Source of the DNA: Primula veris
Taxonomy: Eukaryota; Streptophyta; Magnoliopsida; Ericales; Primulaceae
Length of the DNA stretch: 64,000 bases
Direction: 5' to 3'
NCBI GenBank assembly: GCA_963682055.1
Contig: OY821745.1
Coordinates: 29,261,342 to 29,325,341 of the forward strand
A program made the translations under genes and the position numbers. The stretch's first letter is position 1, and each line of letters begins with the position of its first letter. The notes under the pieces were generated by a model. The model was not told the DNA's origin. It searched no databases and saw only the letters and a list, made by a program, of their open reading frames with translations. Of this stretch, positions 23,501 to 36,190 are shown in pieces.

Positions 23501-24740
23501 TTTTTGGTAGAGGAATGACTCGTGCACTCTCTCAAAGAGGAAACTAAAAGGCAAAATATTATTGACAATCTCTCTAGTGATTGAATGGATGAAGAAGACG
23601 GGTATACCATAATGGTGTTAGTTCTCAAAACATTAGTTTTGTTTCGACAAATATATTAATTTATGGATCATATGTCCTCGATGTTCATAATTCAGAGTCA
23701 GATATAGATGTTTTATGCGTTGGTCCTCTGTTTGCTACATTCGATAAAGAATTTTTTAACGTTTTACATAACATGCTTATTAGCCGAGCAGAAGCATCCT
23801 CTGTTTGCAGACGCTAAAGTTACTCTACTGCGGTTTAAGCTGGATGAGATCTCAATTGATCTTCCATTTGCTCAACTCAAAATCAACTTCGTTATTGAGA
23901 ATGTGGATTTACTCCATCCTTCCTTTTGTAAGGATATTGATGAGATTAGTTGGGAAGGATATTGATGAGATTAGTTGGAGAAGTTTATCCGGAGTTCATA
24001 CTAATAAATGCATTATTTCTTCAGTTTGTTCTCAACATAGAGGCATACCAATCGATGTTGCAGTGCATCAAATTTTGGGCAAAAAAAAAGATATGATAAT
24101 TTGTTTGGAATCTTTGAATGCGTTCATTTAGCAATTCTCGCAGCATATATTTTCCAAAGGCATCCAAATGCTAGTTTGATATGTTCAGTGACATTTTTTT
24201 TGCATGACTTTTGTATTTTGGTTGTGGTCGAACCTTGTGAGTTTGCAAGATCGGTTTCAACAATTGAATAATGACGTTGATAAACGGGCTTTCATCCCAA
24301 TAGATTGCCCTATAGACCATATGAATTTTGTCATTCCAATATTACGTTGAGTACGTTCAACAAGATCATACAAGAACTCAGTTGAGTGCATAACTTGTGT
24401 AAGTAGATGCTTAAAGCAGATTTTGACTGTACATGCTTATTTGAGACTTTCTCATATTCAAAGACGTATACACGTTTTATCAAAATTTGTTTGTCAGCAT
24501 GTGGTCCAGATGAGTTAAGAGAATGGACTGGCTGGATTTAATCACAGTTTTGCACTCTTCTTGCTAAGTTCGATGATATCCAAGAGCTCTATGATCCAGA
24601 TCCTACCGAATATATTGATCCAGATGAGTTAAGAGAATGGACTAGCTGGATTAAGTCAAGGTTTTGCAGTATTTCTGCTAAGCTCGGGGATATCCAAGGG
24701 TTCTGTGATCCAGATCATACCGATTTTATTTATTTTAATT
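23501..24740 (+). pseudogene. Nuclear poly(A) polymerase pseudogene, probably processed
   Basis: Across several frames the conceptual protein follows plant nuclear poly(A) polymerase in order: FLVEE...LVHSLKEETKR (N-terminal helix), YGSYVLDVHNSESDIDVLCV (the nucleotidyltransferase G-S...D-I-D motif, catalytic aspartates present), LLRFKLDEISIDLPFAQL, RSLSGVHTNK, AILAAYIFQRHPNAS, NITLSTFNKIIQEL and DELREWTSWIKSRF. At least five frame changes or stops break it, for example in-frame TGA at 23516 and a stop after SSVCRR near 23815. Length and spacing approximate the uninterrupted cDNA, whereas plant PAP genes have many introns, so a retrotransposed copy is likely. The 3' end contains an internal tandem duplication. 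Confidence 0.8.
24506..24733 (+). repeat. 114-bp tandem duplication in the PAP pseudogene
   Basis: CCAGATGAGTTAAGAGAATG starts at 24506 and again at 24620, with the following ~100 bases similar. Both units encode the W-x-x-W-I segment of the PAP RNA-binding region. Confidence 0.85.
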
Positions 24741-24960
24741 TGAAAATCTCATGCATTGTTTTACTCGTTTACAATCAAAGAGAAGCATTTCTGAAAACTA
24801 CAATTCATGCTTAATCGTATGCCATGATTTCTACTGTCTCAACTAGCCCAATAGACAACAAAACCAACAAGTCTTGAGATTTAACTAATTTATTGTATTA
24901 AGAAGCCACTCAAAAACTGATTGAGAGATATAAAACCAACGACCAATTATACTTCTTTCT

Positions 24961-25230
24961 TTAGTCGAATGTGGTTTTTCTTCCTCTCTCATGAAAAAAT
25001 ACGATTACAATTATCAGAAAAACTACGAGGGCAGCTAGTCCTGCTATAATCAGCATGAGATGTGCATGAGGTCCATGCTTTTGCTTCCACCTCCTTAGAT
25101 CATGGCGTTTGTGGTTAAATTCATTTATACCTGACTTATGCGCTCTCTGTTGATACCGAAAGTATTGATATAAACGTGACAAAAGTATTTTACTGGGTCT
25201 TGAATCATAAAGAAGGGACTTTGTGGACAT
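24961..25230 (-). CDS. Possible small single-pass membrane protein, 89 aa
   Basis: I do not recognise this protein. The N-terminal two thirds are strongly basic (Arg/Lys/His: RRWKQKHGPHAH), followed by a clean 22-residue hydrophobic helix at about 58-80 (LMLIIAGLAALVVFLIIVIV) and a short charged tail HERGRKTTFD. That arrangement is more organised than most chance frames here, which supports a real gene or a surviving last exon. Against it, no homologue is known to me, no splice sites or promoter were established, and the neighbouring DNA is pseudogenic. It lies 1.3 kb downstream of CYP78A on the same strand. Confidence 0.35.
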   Translation of the reverse strand: MSTKSLLYDSRPSKILLSRLYQYFRYQQRAHKSGINEFNHKRHDLRRWKQKHGPHAHLMLIIAGLAALVVFLIIVIVFFHERGRKTTFD

Positions 25231-25239
25231 AAGATATGT

Positions 25240-26540
25240 TAGAGATTATTTCCTTTAGTGCATAAGGAATAATTATCAAGACCATATTGGAAAGATCATT
25301 ATTTTCGTCGTGCAAGTTTCTCATTTGCCCAAAAATGCTCAAGCAAAGTGGGATATATAGTTTATGAAACTTCAAACGTTATTATATTATTATATGTATA
25401 GGGTTAATTTTAAAAGGCAGGAGCTGTATGCGCTATGTTTCTAAGTTACAATCATCAAAGAAATATAGGGTGTGTTTGTTATCAGATTTTTTTGAGTGAT
25501 TTTTTGAAAATGCAGATTTTTTAATAATTTTTTGGTTACTAGAATTTTTTTTTATTCTTAAAATCCAGATTTTTAGTCAAAATAATCCAAAAATATATAA
25601 TCCATTTTTTTGCTGATTTTTTTTATTTTTAAAATTTGGATTTAGTAAAGTAAAGGGACCCATAGTCTCTTAATCAGTTTTTCTTTATGGCTACAAAGTG
25701 AATTGCCTTTTTGTTGTTGAAATACTTAGTTAAATTCTTCTTAGTGAGGACATGCTACAACTAATATCAAAGACAATGAAACGTTTAAACCAATTTAAAC
25801 AAATTATTTTACGTGCAGTATAGGGGATTAAATTATCAAATCTATTTCTCTGTTTTTTAAAGAAAGAATTAACTAAATGGGAAAAATGATCATTTATTAC
25901 AAAGTTTGAGACATAATTATCAAAAAAAATCGGAGTTAAAATTCTTTTAAGATTAGGTGCCGATGCTCAATTATATGGTCAGCCATCAATACTCAACAAT
26001 GCAACATTGATATGTAGCAATTATTAAAAAAAACGTATTTTAATAATCAAGTCCGAACGTATATACTAAAAACTACCACAACAAGAGTGTTGCGAGTTAA
26101 ATTGACAATCATTTAGATATGAGGAGAACTCAAAACAAGTCGAGGGCTTTTACACAATAACAATGTTTGTTTCTAGAAATATTGAGGACTATCACCCCAG
26201 TGTCACATACTTGCTCTTTCCGTCGTCCTCGCTGTATTAATGCAATTTGGGTATTTATAGTTTTATCGATTCAAGACTCAAGAATACGTGTGTAAAGAGA
26301 AGATTTAAAGTGGAGCGTCGAAAAAAAGTTCTCCATTTGTAAAATAAGAATAACACAAAGTCACAAAGAGTAAACGAAAGAACAGGACGGTCTATTATCG
26401 GAGACAGTAGACTAACTAATACAGTTATTAACCATTACAAATTTCCAACCTATGTAGTAAAATAAGCATGATCCTTTCGTGGTCTCATGAAACTAAAACA
26501 AGAAGAGTAATCCATAGTTATATGTATATACCACTAGTAC
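25240..26540. other. Intergenic between small ORF and CYP78A 3' end
   Basis: AT-rich with no supported gene. About 25470-25640 is T-rich sequence with repeated GATTTTTT motifs. The CYP78A 3' UTR probably extends a few hundred bases into the right part. Confidence 0.4.
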
Positions 26541-26547
26541 TTTTTCA

Positions 26548-28834
26548 TTAGCCAGATAAATTTGACGTCGGAAGCCTTGGGTGTAAAGTAGCGGCTAGTG
26601 GATTCGCCATTTCACATGAAAGTTTTAGTATTTCCGATAGATCAACACTTTCGTCATTCAACGGTCTCCATTCGAATTGTTGTAGTAGTGAAGCCACCCA
26701 AAAAGTCACAGTGGCCAAACCTAGTGCCTTTCCGGGACAAGTCCTACGACCTGACCCGAAAGGAGCTAGCCTGAGATCAGACCCAGAAAGCGAAAACTCC
26801 AACACATTATTACCATCAGGGTCGACGAACCTCTCTGGCTTGAACTCTAGTGGCTCGGACCAAACTTCTGGGTCCCTCATGATGGCCCACATATTGACCA
26901 TCGCAGTGGTTCCAGCTGGCACATGGTGGCCATCGACCACAGTGTCCTGGGTCGATAATCGGGCCCATGAGAGAAGTGGGCCTGGTGGGTGTAATCGTAG
27001 AACCTCCTTCACCACTGCAGACAGATACAACATTTGTGGGATATCGGACTCGTTAACGGCTCGTGATCGACCCACTATGTTGTCTAGTTCATTATGGACC
27101 CTTGATTGAATATCAGGATGAAGGACCATCCTAGCTAGTATCCACTCGATTAAGACCGCCACTGTGTCAGTTCCTCTAAATATCATTTCCTACAATAAAT
27201 ATCAAATCCAAGAATCAACTTTTAGTAAAAACTCACTGTCAAATAAATGAAAAGCATTTCCACGTGTACCACTCTTCATAATCATATCTTAGTGGGTTTA
27301 TGTTTTTTTCTCTTTAATTTGGCATATAATCACTTTACAAATCAAACCCTTTTCGAAAGACTAGCACCAAATCATATCTGGTACTTAAAGAGGCTTTAAC
27401 GTGCTTCTAAAAATTTGCTCTTCACCCTCTAATTAATATAATCATTAAATATGCTAAACTATACAAACTCTTTTATACAAATATATTTAATCATCTACGG
27501 GACTTGGAATTCACGTGACACTTGTACCGTTGTTCTAGCATCATCGTAATTACTAGCTATACTAAAATATTTTCATAGTGAGCAACTAGATTTTTCTTCA
27601 AAACTAGAAATAATTCTACAAACGAAAAGTTTCCTAAAAAAGGCACTTTTTAAAATGACACAGAAGGTGGACCCTAAGTATAAATTCCACTATGTCCAAG
27701 TTGTTAAAAAATGTCACATCCAAGCGTTGAGATATATCTGCAGCTATCAACTTAATGAGCGTCATTAGTTATGTGTTGATAAGCAAGTTTTGGCAATAAT
27801 CTGCAAAATAAGAAAATTAAAGTATCATAGGAATTTATTTAACTATAGCATTTACGTACCCAAAGCACTGCGATCATATCCATTTCCGATAATTTATCAG
27901 AACCTTGCAGAGATAGCAAAACATCGACAAAATCACGATTCATCGACTCTCCCTTCTGGGCCCTGTGCTCAGCGATGACCTGGCCCACGAACCGGTTCAC
28001 CTTAGGCACAAGCTCACTGCACTTAAACTGGACATTTTGTGGATCGAACTGCGCCAGCCAAGGAAGATGGTCGGCCCAATTAAGTACACCAAGAAGATCG
28101 TATCCTTGGCTAACAAGGTCTTTCAGTTCCTCGGTTTCTGAGTGCTTGGCACCAAGTTCGTATTTACGTCCAAACACGGACCACATCATGTTGTTTAATG
28201 AGGCCCTTTTTAACGTGTCGCGTACACGGATAGCCCCGGTCTCACTCGCCAAAATTTTGACCATTTGATTAGCGATTTCAAATCTATGGCCTTCAGATGC
28301 TCTAATCTGCTTGGGGCAAAACAGATGTGCAGCCGAGATTCGTCGTAGGGTTCGCCAGTAAGCACCGTATGGAGCAAACCCAATGGCTCGGTTAAACATG
28401 AGGCTATAAGCTGACTCCTTAATAGGCCGGTCTGCAAAGACAGAGCTATTAAGTATTTCCTTCGCAACGTCAGCGTTACACGTGATGACGGCACGTGTGT
28501 CTCCCAGGCTGATCGCCATGAGCCTTTTGTAGCCAGCTGCTTTAGCAACAGCTGCAATCTTTTGGTGGGCAAGACCAGTCATAAGACTCATGCTGCCCAC
28601 CAATAGGGCCCCTCTCGGGCCCTTAGGAATGTTCAAGGCCAAGGTACCATTCTTGAGCAAATATTTTCCCCAAGCCGGACCACCAGGAAAGGCCCAATAT
28701 ATTAAGCTCAAAACTAGCCAAGACAAACATGTCACTAAGAGTAACACACACCATGTGTAGTTTGTACTAGAGGTGAAGGCTTTGCATTTTGAAACTAGTG
28801 CTAAAACCCACAGGCTCTCTATGTTTGTTGTCAT
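26548..28834 (-). CDS. CYP78A: Cytochrome P450, CYP78A subfamily (CYP78A6/8/9 clade)
   Basis: Two exons, 28834-27860 and 27189-26548, with a GT-AG phase-0 intron of 670 bases at the position usual for this family; 538 residues, full length. Features in order: membrane anchor about 27-48; Pro-rich hinge [27 protein letters not shown] and [14 protein letters not shown] (helix B'-C region); I-helix [13 protein letters not shown] at 329-341; K-helix E387-x-x-R390; PERF at 443-446; heme loop [10 protein letters not shown] at 469-478 with Cys476 as heme ligand. The N-terminus ([12 protein letters not shown]) and AYPGGPAW-like segment resemble CYP78A6/CYP78A9. The family consists of ER monooxygenases that promote organ, ovule and seed growth non-cell-autonomously; the substrate is unresolved. 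No inactivating change is seen. Confidence 0.95.
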
Positions 28835-28970
28835 ACCAGCTCTAGTATTTGTATTTGTGGTGATATTAGTGTAGTGAGGAATTTAATTTTTGAGGAAAGG
28901 AAAAGCGCACGAAGAGGTTGGTGTATATTTGTGTATGCAATTTGTAGCAATAACGAAGAGGTTGGTGGAG

Positions 28971-28978
28971 TATTTATA
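28971..28978 (-). promoter_or_regulatory. Candidate TATA box of CYP78A
   Basis: Minus-strand TATAAATA, a strong consensus match, lies about 137 bases upstream of the CYP78A ATG. Confidence 0.6.
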
Positions 28979-29108
28979 AGGGACCAGGGAAGTATAGAGA
29001 CATGAAAGGTGGGAGGAGCAAAAGATTTATTCTAGGAAAAGGTCATTTCTTTGCAAGAAATGAAATGGTAATCATGTCTAAAACTTTTTGTATGATACTA
29101 TTAAACAG

Positions 29109-29234
29109 GGAGCAGCGTAGGTGAGTCCACAGCCAATGAATATTGTTACAGTATATTTTATATTTTAACTGTAGCAATATCCAATGATTATGAACTCTGA
29201 GTCACCTTCACTCAGAGTCACCTACGCTGCATCC
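29109..29234. mobile_element. 126-bp MITE with 9-bp target duplication, upstream of CYP78A
   Basis: The left end GGAGCAGCGTAGGTGA and the complemented right end GGATGCAGCGTAGGTGA form the terminal inverted repeats. ATTAAACAG flanks both sides (29100-29108 and 29235-29243), a perfect 9-bp duplication as produced by Mutator-type transposases. The internal sequence is also partly self-complementary (CCAATGAATATTG / CAATATCCAATG). It ends about 130 bases from the CYP78A TATA box. Confidence 0.8.
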
Positions 29235-29249
29235 ATTAAACAGTAGAAA

Positions 29250-30520
29250 ATTAGGTGTTAATCAAAATTACATATCATTTATCATACTATCTTTGCAATA
29301 TTAGCAAATGACAGGATCTTACACAAGCATAAACACTGCGGGGAAAAAATATGGATAGCAATAGACACGTTTTTTAAAACTGTTGGTATAATGTGTGTCG
29401 TTAAATTTTTAGTGACAGATTAATAATATAACTAGATGTTATTTTGTTACTAAATTTTATGGACACCCACTTACCAATAGTTTTTTAAAATCTATCTTTA
29501 ACTATCACATCATTTTTTTTTTTGCAGTGAAATAACATGGATTTAAATTAGTAACCGGAAAACCTATTGGTTCCCCACACTCATCGTTAACGCCAACCGG
29601 AAATTGCGTATCTACCCTTCATTGCTCTTAGTCGGATATCCACTGCAGTTAGGCTGTTGGCAAATTTTCATCTAAAATTCGAAAACGAAGATAAAATCAG
29701 ACATACGTCACCGGTGATGATCATGATACACACATTTTAAGTAATTGATTTGAAAAACATATCTTCTCGACGACAATTATTCCCGGTGATCAGTGAAAAA
29801 AGATAGTAACAAAAGAGACGGTGAGGAAGTAAAGAAAAACATAATATTGTAGATTAGAAGTTAGTTTTGGGCCACTTGGTGATATAAAATTCAAACAAAC
29901 GGTCTAAACAATGAAGTTAATGTAAAAAAGGAACACTCACACCTATAAACTGACATATCTTAATCACATAAACATATCATCATGTTTTTTGCAAGAATTA
30001 CAATGACATAATTGACTTAATTAATCACGGTTAAAAAGAGAAACGATGATAGTACATACAATGAGAGAATATATATGACTATGCTCGATTATCACTTTGA
30101 GTAAACTCGTGATATCTCTTTAGTGTCTCCCTTTCTCTAGCCTCGCGATTTAGGGAAGCATAAAATGATGTAAAAACAAAAGAAAAAAATGACTTTGTTT
30201 TCTGTGAAATTGCAATCACAATTCACGATTCGATTACAACAGATATTAAGAGAACTCATTCTAAAACAACTATAATCTTTTTGAATGTATTATGTTACGA
30301 TATTATTGTCTTGATTCAACGTCAGTTTCAGTTCATAGTAAATTTTCATTATTGAAAAAGTGTAGGATGAAGAAGCAGTAGGTGTTGGTCCTTCTAATGT
30401 TTCCTCTTTTATTTTATTTTACGTCTAATACACCTTGAGGTAGCAATTTTAACTATTTCTACAAATATTAAATTCACATACATATGTTTCTCCTTCAATA
30501 ACTTAGATATAATTAACATT
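29250..30520. other. Intergenic, nothing recognised
   Basis: No ORF of note and no repeat detected by eye apart from short A/T runs. Confidence 0.4.
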
Positions 30521-30542
30521 AAAGATAGAGTAATTGTCCTAA

Positions 30543-30662
30543 CCCACTAGGATTAGCTTAGTGGGCTAGAACCCGGTAGAAATATTTTAGATACATGGTT
30601 CGAGTCTTGTTAAACGGGATAGGTGTGAAATCACTTAATGCTATTTAATAAGATTTAAAAAA
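30543..30662 (+). mobile_element. tRNA-derived SINE
   Basis: A 120-base unit carries a Pol III box A (TAGCTTAGTGG, 30554-30564) and box B (GGTTCGAGTC, 30597-30606) at tRNA-like spacing, and ends in an A-rich tail. It is flanked by the perfect 16-base duplication AGAGTAATTGTCCTAA at 30527-30542 and 30663-30678. Box A and B, an A-tail and a long target-site duplication together define a SINE mobilised by LINE machinery. Exact TSDs suggest a relatively recent insertion. Confidence 0.85.
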
Positions 30663-31377
30663 AGAGTAATTGTCCTAATGTCTCTTAAAAGGACTAAAGT
30701 AAATAGAAATATTGTGTTAGATTTAAATTACGTGCATGCATATGTCCTTCTTTCATACTCAAAGAAACGGTTTCTACATTAGCAAAGGTGCAAAACCGGA
30801 TCGGCAATAAATATTACTAGTGATCTCTGAAGTTATTAGCATCCTCCATAAGATATTGTCGGTGATCAATAAGGTAGCGGAGATATAATTTTGTCAATAG
30901 AGATCATAATCGACCTCGTCATAGTCAAATTTGAAGTCAAAGTTAAGTTCTTACTTGAGCATGTCGATACAACTATTTGGAGGTGAGCATAAGCTTGATG
31001 GAAGAGCGAGATGGTGGTATGGGTCGTCGGCGATGAATATCGTCAGAGAGTTATCTGAAGCAGTAGTGATTTAGAGTCAAGTGATCAATGAGGAAGTGTT
31101 GAACGACATTGTTTTCAAATCACTTGTTCGATTGTTTTTTATTCGTACTTTTACTTGCAATATCAATCTTGCTTCGACACTAAAATGAAAGTACTTCTTG
31201 ATTGAATTGGCATTGTTTGTTACGTCACTTTTATTATGTACGTGTAATAGAGTAATTAATTAAGCGGCTACAAATTGTACTGTAGTAATTATTTAGCTTA
31301 TGATGTACTCCAAAATATTCCCCACTTCTCTCAAATGATTTGCTTCACCTTTAGTTTTATACTCTTCCAAAAACTCC

Positions 31378-32169
31378 ACTTATATTTAATCAAAATACAA
31401 GGCATATTTTACATCTATTATATTAACAAAAATATACCATTAAAAGTTAATTTATTAAAGACATACATTTAATTAATAATTAATAAAAAACAAAAAAACT
31501 CATTCATCACTCTCAATCTATTTTTCCTCTCTCTCCAATCTCTTTCATACTCTTTCTCGCTCTCTCCGATCTCTCATGCTTACTCTATTTTTTCGATCTC
31601 TCCTGCTTCTCCCTCTATCTTTTCGATATTTTTCTTCTTCTCACTCTGTCTCTCCGATCTCTTTATTCAATGGATATTAAGACGGAGACATCCGTTGAAA
31701 TGGACGGCGAGTGAATAGAGCGAGATCGAAAACTCGAGCTTGATGTTGACGGAGATGCGGTCGTCGAATGAGAGGTAAACGACGGCAACGTGGTAGGTCA
31801 AAATTGAAGAATAGACAATAGTTAGATTTGTTAACTAGTGTTTAAACTTGAAAAATAAGTGTATAAATTCCGTGAATTAAGGGTCATCGAATTGAAAATT
31901 ATGGATATGAATTATGTAACTAACGTTATGAATTCTGTAAATTAGGATATGAACTTTAAAAATAAGGGTGAACTCTACGAATTAGAATATGAACTTTTGA
32001 AATAAGTATATAAACTTTTCGAATAAAGTTATGAAAATATACAAATTATTGTATGAACTTTTGAAATAATTGTATAAACTTTTGGATATATTTTTGTTAA
32101 TTAAAAATATTTTTTATATGTTTTTATTAATTTAATTTTAAAAGTAATATGTTTTGTTAATTTATCTTT
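31378..32169. mobile_element. Second copy of the 9.35-kb nested-element family, with extra internal DNA
   Basis: Both ends match the element at 9351-9857: CATCTATTATATTAACAAAA on the left, TATGTTTTGTTAATTTATCTTT on the right, and ATGAACTTTTGAAATAA units inside. Between about 31500 and 31830 it contains DNA absent from the other copy: a CT-rich strand (TCTCTCCGATCTCT repeats) followed by GC-richer sequence with GATGTTGACGGAGATGCGGTCG. The left boundary is approximate and I see no target duplication. Confidence 0.6.
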
Positions 32170-32199
32170 CATGAGGTGAATCCCAATTGAAAAAAGGAT

Positions 32200-35100
32200 A
32201 GTTGGTAGTAATTTGCACTAATTTAATCTCTCTTTGAGACCTTGACCAAGAAAAAATATACTAGTACTACTTATAGTAACAAAGTACAGTAACTCATTGT
32301 TTCTGTAAACGTAAATTATGTTGAAATATTGTGGAACTTTCGAAGAAATAAACAAGAAATTGAGAGGAATTTTTTAGTAGCGCCGCCATGAGTACTTAGA
32401 AAAAGCAACCAATGGGAAGAAGTTGCGTGTGTTGTTATTAACGAAATAAAACATCAATTTATGCTAGCTGCTTATACTTCTCCATAGTAATTTGCAGTTG
32501 TATTTGTAATTTTTATTATTTAAATCAAATTAAAGTATTACTCCAGAGTAATGTGTTCTGTCAGGGGGTCCATGTAACTTTTAAATTTATTATGTTGGGG
32601 GTCAATGTCTGTGACCTCATTTCTCTTGCTGTCATTGTGTGTTTGGGAAGTGCACTATTTAAAAATCTGATTCATCCTCTTATAGCTACATACACCCTCA
32701 TAATTCACAAATAATTCACACAAAAAATCATACATGGAATATTTCTAAATCATCTTTTTCTCAACAGGTATCAATTAATCCCATCAACAAAAGAAATGTT
32801 GCTACTACTATTAAAGATAAAAGATAAATCTCATTTCCAACATTAATTACTATATTAATCATCGTATCTATTCATTTATACATAATGTTTATTTGTATTA
32901 CTATTCAAAAACTTATGGTCAAATTTTAGCATTAACATTTGAATAAAAAAAAATTTATAAGATAGCAGTACAAGTCACGCCACGTAATAAAGACTCAACC
33001 TACCAAAAATCCTAGTTGATCATATTCTAAATTTAAATATTAATTAAAAATAATAAAAATTGTTAAATATAAAAATCAACTCACTAAAAACTCAAATAAA
33101 AATATAATAGAAGTATAGTTGAGACTACCCTAAATTTAAATATTAATTAAAAATAATTTTTTTTTGTTAAATCTACCATTATTAACAATCAAAACCCTTG
33201 ATTAGGTGGATATGCCATGTAATGTGGGTTAATTTTTTGGATAGAAAAAATGTGTGAGGAAATTTATTTTTTTATCTATTTTTTTAACTTAAACAAACAC
33301 TTTATGGAAACACTATTTTTTATCGAGCTCTTGCACTTTATGCAAAGTGGCAACTTGCACAGGTTGTAAATAACACTTTTCTCCTAAGTTCACCGTTATA
33401 ACCCTCAAGTGGGATGATTTCTTTGAGTAAAAACATGAACATGTTGTAACAAAAGGCTTCATTATGTAAATGAAGTATATCTCATTTCTTAAAATAATCA
33501 ATCAACCCATCTTCGGTTTAATGGTTCATCTTTTCTTTTCCTTGCCTTGGATAGTTGGATGCAATACATTTTTCTAATAAAACCCTAAATGTGGTCTAAT
33601 CCTATCGAGAAGTCGTATCTAAAAAATTACCACTTTCAAGTTAAACCGGTTAAACGTGGGTAGGTAAAGTTAAAAGAAAATAATGACGTGTAGGGTTTTT
33701 GGTGACAATTTAATTATTTATTCGGAAGTAACAAAATTAATAAATAAAAAAATGCAAAATATAAATTACTTGAAAGTGTTAACTTGATATAATATTATTA
33801 TTATAAAATATTTTAATTTTGTATTTAGTTTGAGTGAAAAAAAAAACAGAAGAATGTATTAATTAATAGTGTGATAAAGTAGATAAATTTATTTATTTTG
33901 TAGATAAATGAAGTGTAATGAGATGTAATGAAGTGGTTTTAGAGTTATTTATTTTGTAATAAAATTAAATAAAATGAATTAAAAAAATAAATAAAAATAA
34001 GATTTGACGTGGATCTGATTTTTAATCATGTTTTTAAATAAGTAATCTGAAAACTCAGACGAGTAATGTGAGTACTCAAAAAGCGACTCGGCCATTGATG
34101 AGTAGTTGAGCTGCGCCATGAGACGAAAACAATGATATAAAAATATATTTTTTAATTTTGACGACAAAAACTGTGATGATGGCGCAGTAAAATCTAATAA
34201 GATTGATAAAAGCTAACACGTGGCATGAGTGGCTTGATGTTGTCAGGTGATGGAGATCAGAGGGCACATGAGAAATTGAGTAACGACAATTCCCATACAC
34301 ACACATACCCATATGCAAGTACACTTATTATACAAAAAAAAAATATATATATATATATATAAATGTTAAGTCATTTCGTGACAAAATTAGCTTGAAATAA
34401 ATGTAGTGAAGTGTATGGTTTAATTAATAAATATACGTACACTGTTTTTTTGGCCGCAATTCGGAAATAAAATGCAATGTCGTAGCGGATGAGGGGTAAC
34501 ACTTAACAGACTCCCCAATTTGTGCTGGTTATCTAACACCCCTTCCGTGATTCGAAATTATTTTTGTGTTAATTTTTTTTTAATTAACGTTTTGTTTTAT
34601 TTCTAAATTGTTTGTTAAAAAAATCTATAAATTTTGAATTTTATATTTTCTTTTTGTATTTATTCGGAATTACTACTCTATAAATTGCTCCCAAAATAAT
34701 TTCTAGTGATGCTAAGGGAAAAATATATTTAGTGTAATATACTACATGTTGTTAACGATTTAGCTACCAGACTAGCAAACTTAACAATTGACGTACTAAA
34801 CTATAATAATGTTCACAATTCATGTACCGCCGTTAAATTAGTTGGATGAAAGTTAGTTTCACTTGTCAGTCCTATTCTTTATAACTTATATAAATCTAAC
34901 CCATAATTTTCTGAGATATTTAGTATAAATTCAAAAAAAAATATAATTATATCATATATATACTATTAATCGTGTCACATACGTTGCGTGTACGATACGT
35001 AATATAATTAAAATAAAGGAAATAAGTATATTTCTGAGATAAATACGTGGAGAATAAAAAAAGTATATAGAAGAAGAGAATACTTAAAATAATTTTGAGT

Positions 35101-36141
35101 TGTAAAAGATGGATAAAAAGTGCTAAGTAATTTTTTAATTTTCTATTATTTATGAGGGTGGAATTGCGGTAATTAATAAAAAAGTATAAGTATAATTTTG
35201 AAAAAAAATGACAAAATTGTCAGCCTCAATAAATCTTGAGTTGGCTTATTATAATAAAATGATGTATATAATACACACATATATATGTTATATTAATGTA
35301 TATATAAAAATATATATAATATAATGTATGTATACATATTATTGCAAATAATGCAAATTCTAAATGATGTTTGTGTATAATTTTTTTTTTTAAAATACTT
35401 AACAAATATATTCTATTTAAAAAAATTTGAAAAAAACAACAATTTTCTTGCTTTTTTTCATGAAAGTATTCAAATAGTCATGTGGGCTCAAATAATTTTT
35501 GTTCGAATGTCATAAATGTAAAACTTACTTTATTTTCGTTTTAGAGAATGTGTAAAAAAAAATTATAATTTTTATTTTATTTTAGAAAAAAATCTAATCA
35601 AATAATATGTTTTTTTAAACTGAGATGTTTATTATATATGTATATGTATGTTTTTAGTAGACACATTGTAAATTGTAATATTTCGAAAAGACATGATTAA
35701 ATTTATACAAATTACAAAAAATATGATCAAAATGAGAAGTGAAATTAACTTTTATCCAACTAACTTAACGGCAATACCTGAATTGTGAATATTATGATAG
35801 TTCAGTACGTTAATTTTAATTTTGATAGTCTCATACCTAAATCATTAAAAGCAAATAGTACAGTACACCAAATGATTTTTTTTTCGTGATGCTAGACACA
35901 CATCTTGCACACAACTCTCACACGCACTACTTAATGAAAATACATATTTATCCCTCCAAATATACATAAAATATAATCTATAATTTGATAAACCAAAATA
36001 TAAATATTCAATATAATAAAAACTTAATCTATTAAAAATCCAAATAAAAATATAGTAGAACCCTAGTTGATCTTAACCTAAATTTAAATATTAATTAAAA
36101 ATAAGAAAAATTATTAAATATATTATTACTAATATATATGA

Positions 36142-36190
<49 letters not shown>

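Noticed and set aside
26711..27109. 132-codon plus-strand frame
   Set aside because: Antisense shadow of CYP78A exon 2, which has all P450 motifs.
28210..28572. 120-codon minus-strand frame
   Set aside because: Out-of-frame shadow inside CYP78A exon 1.
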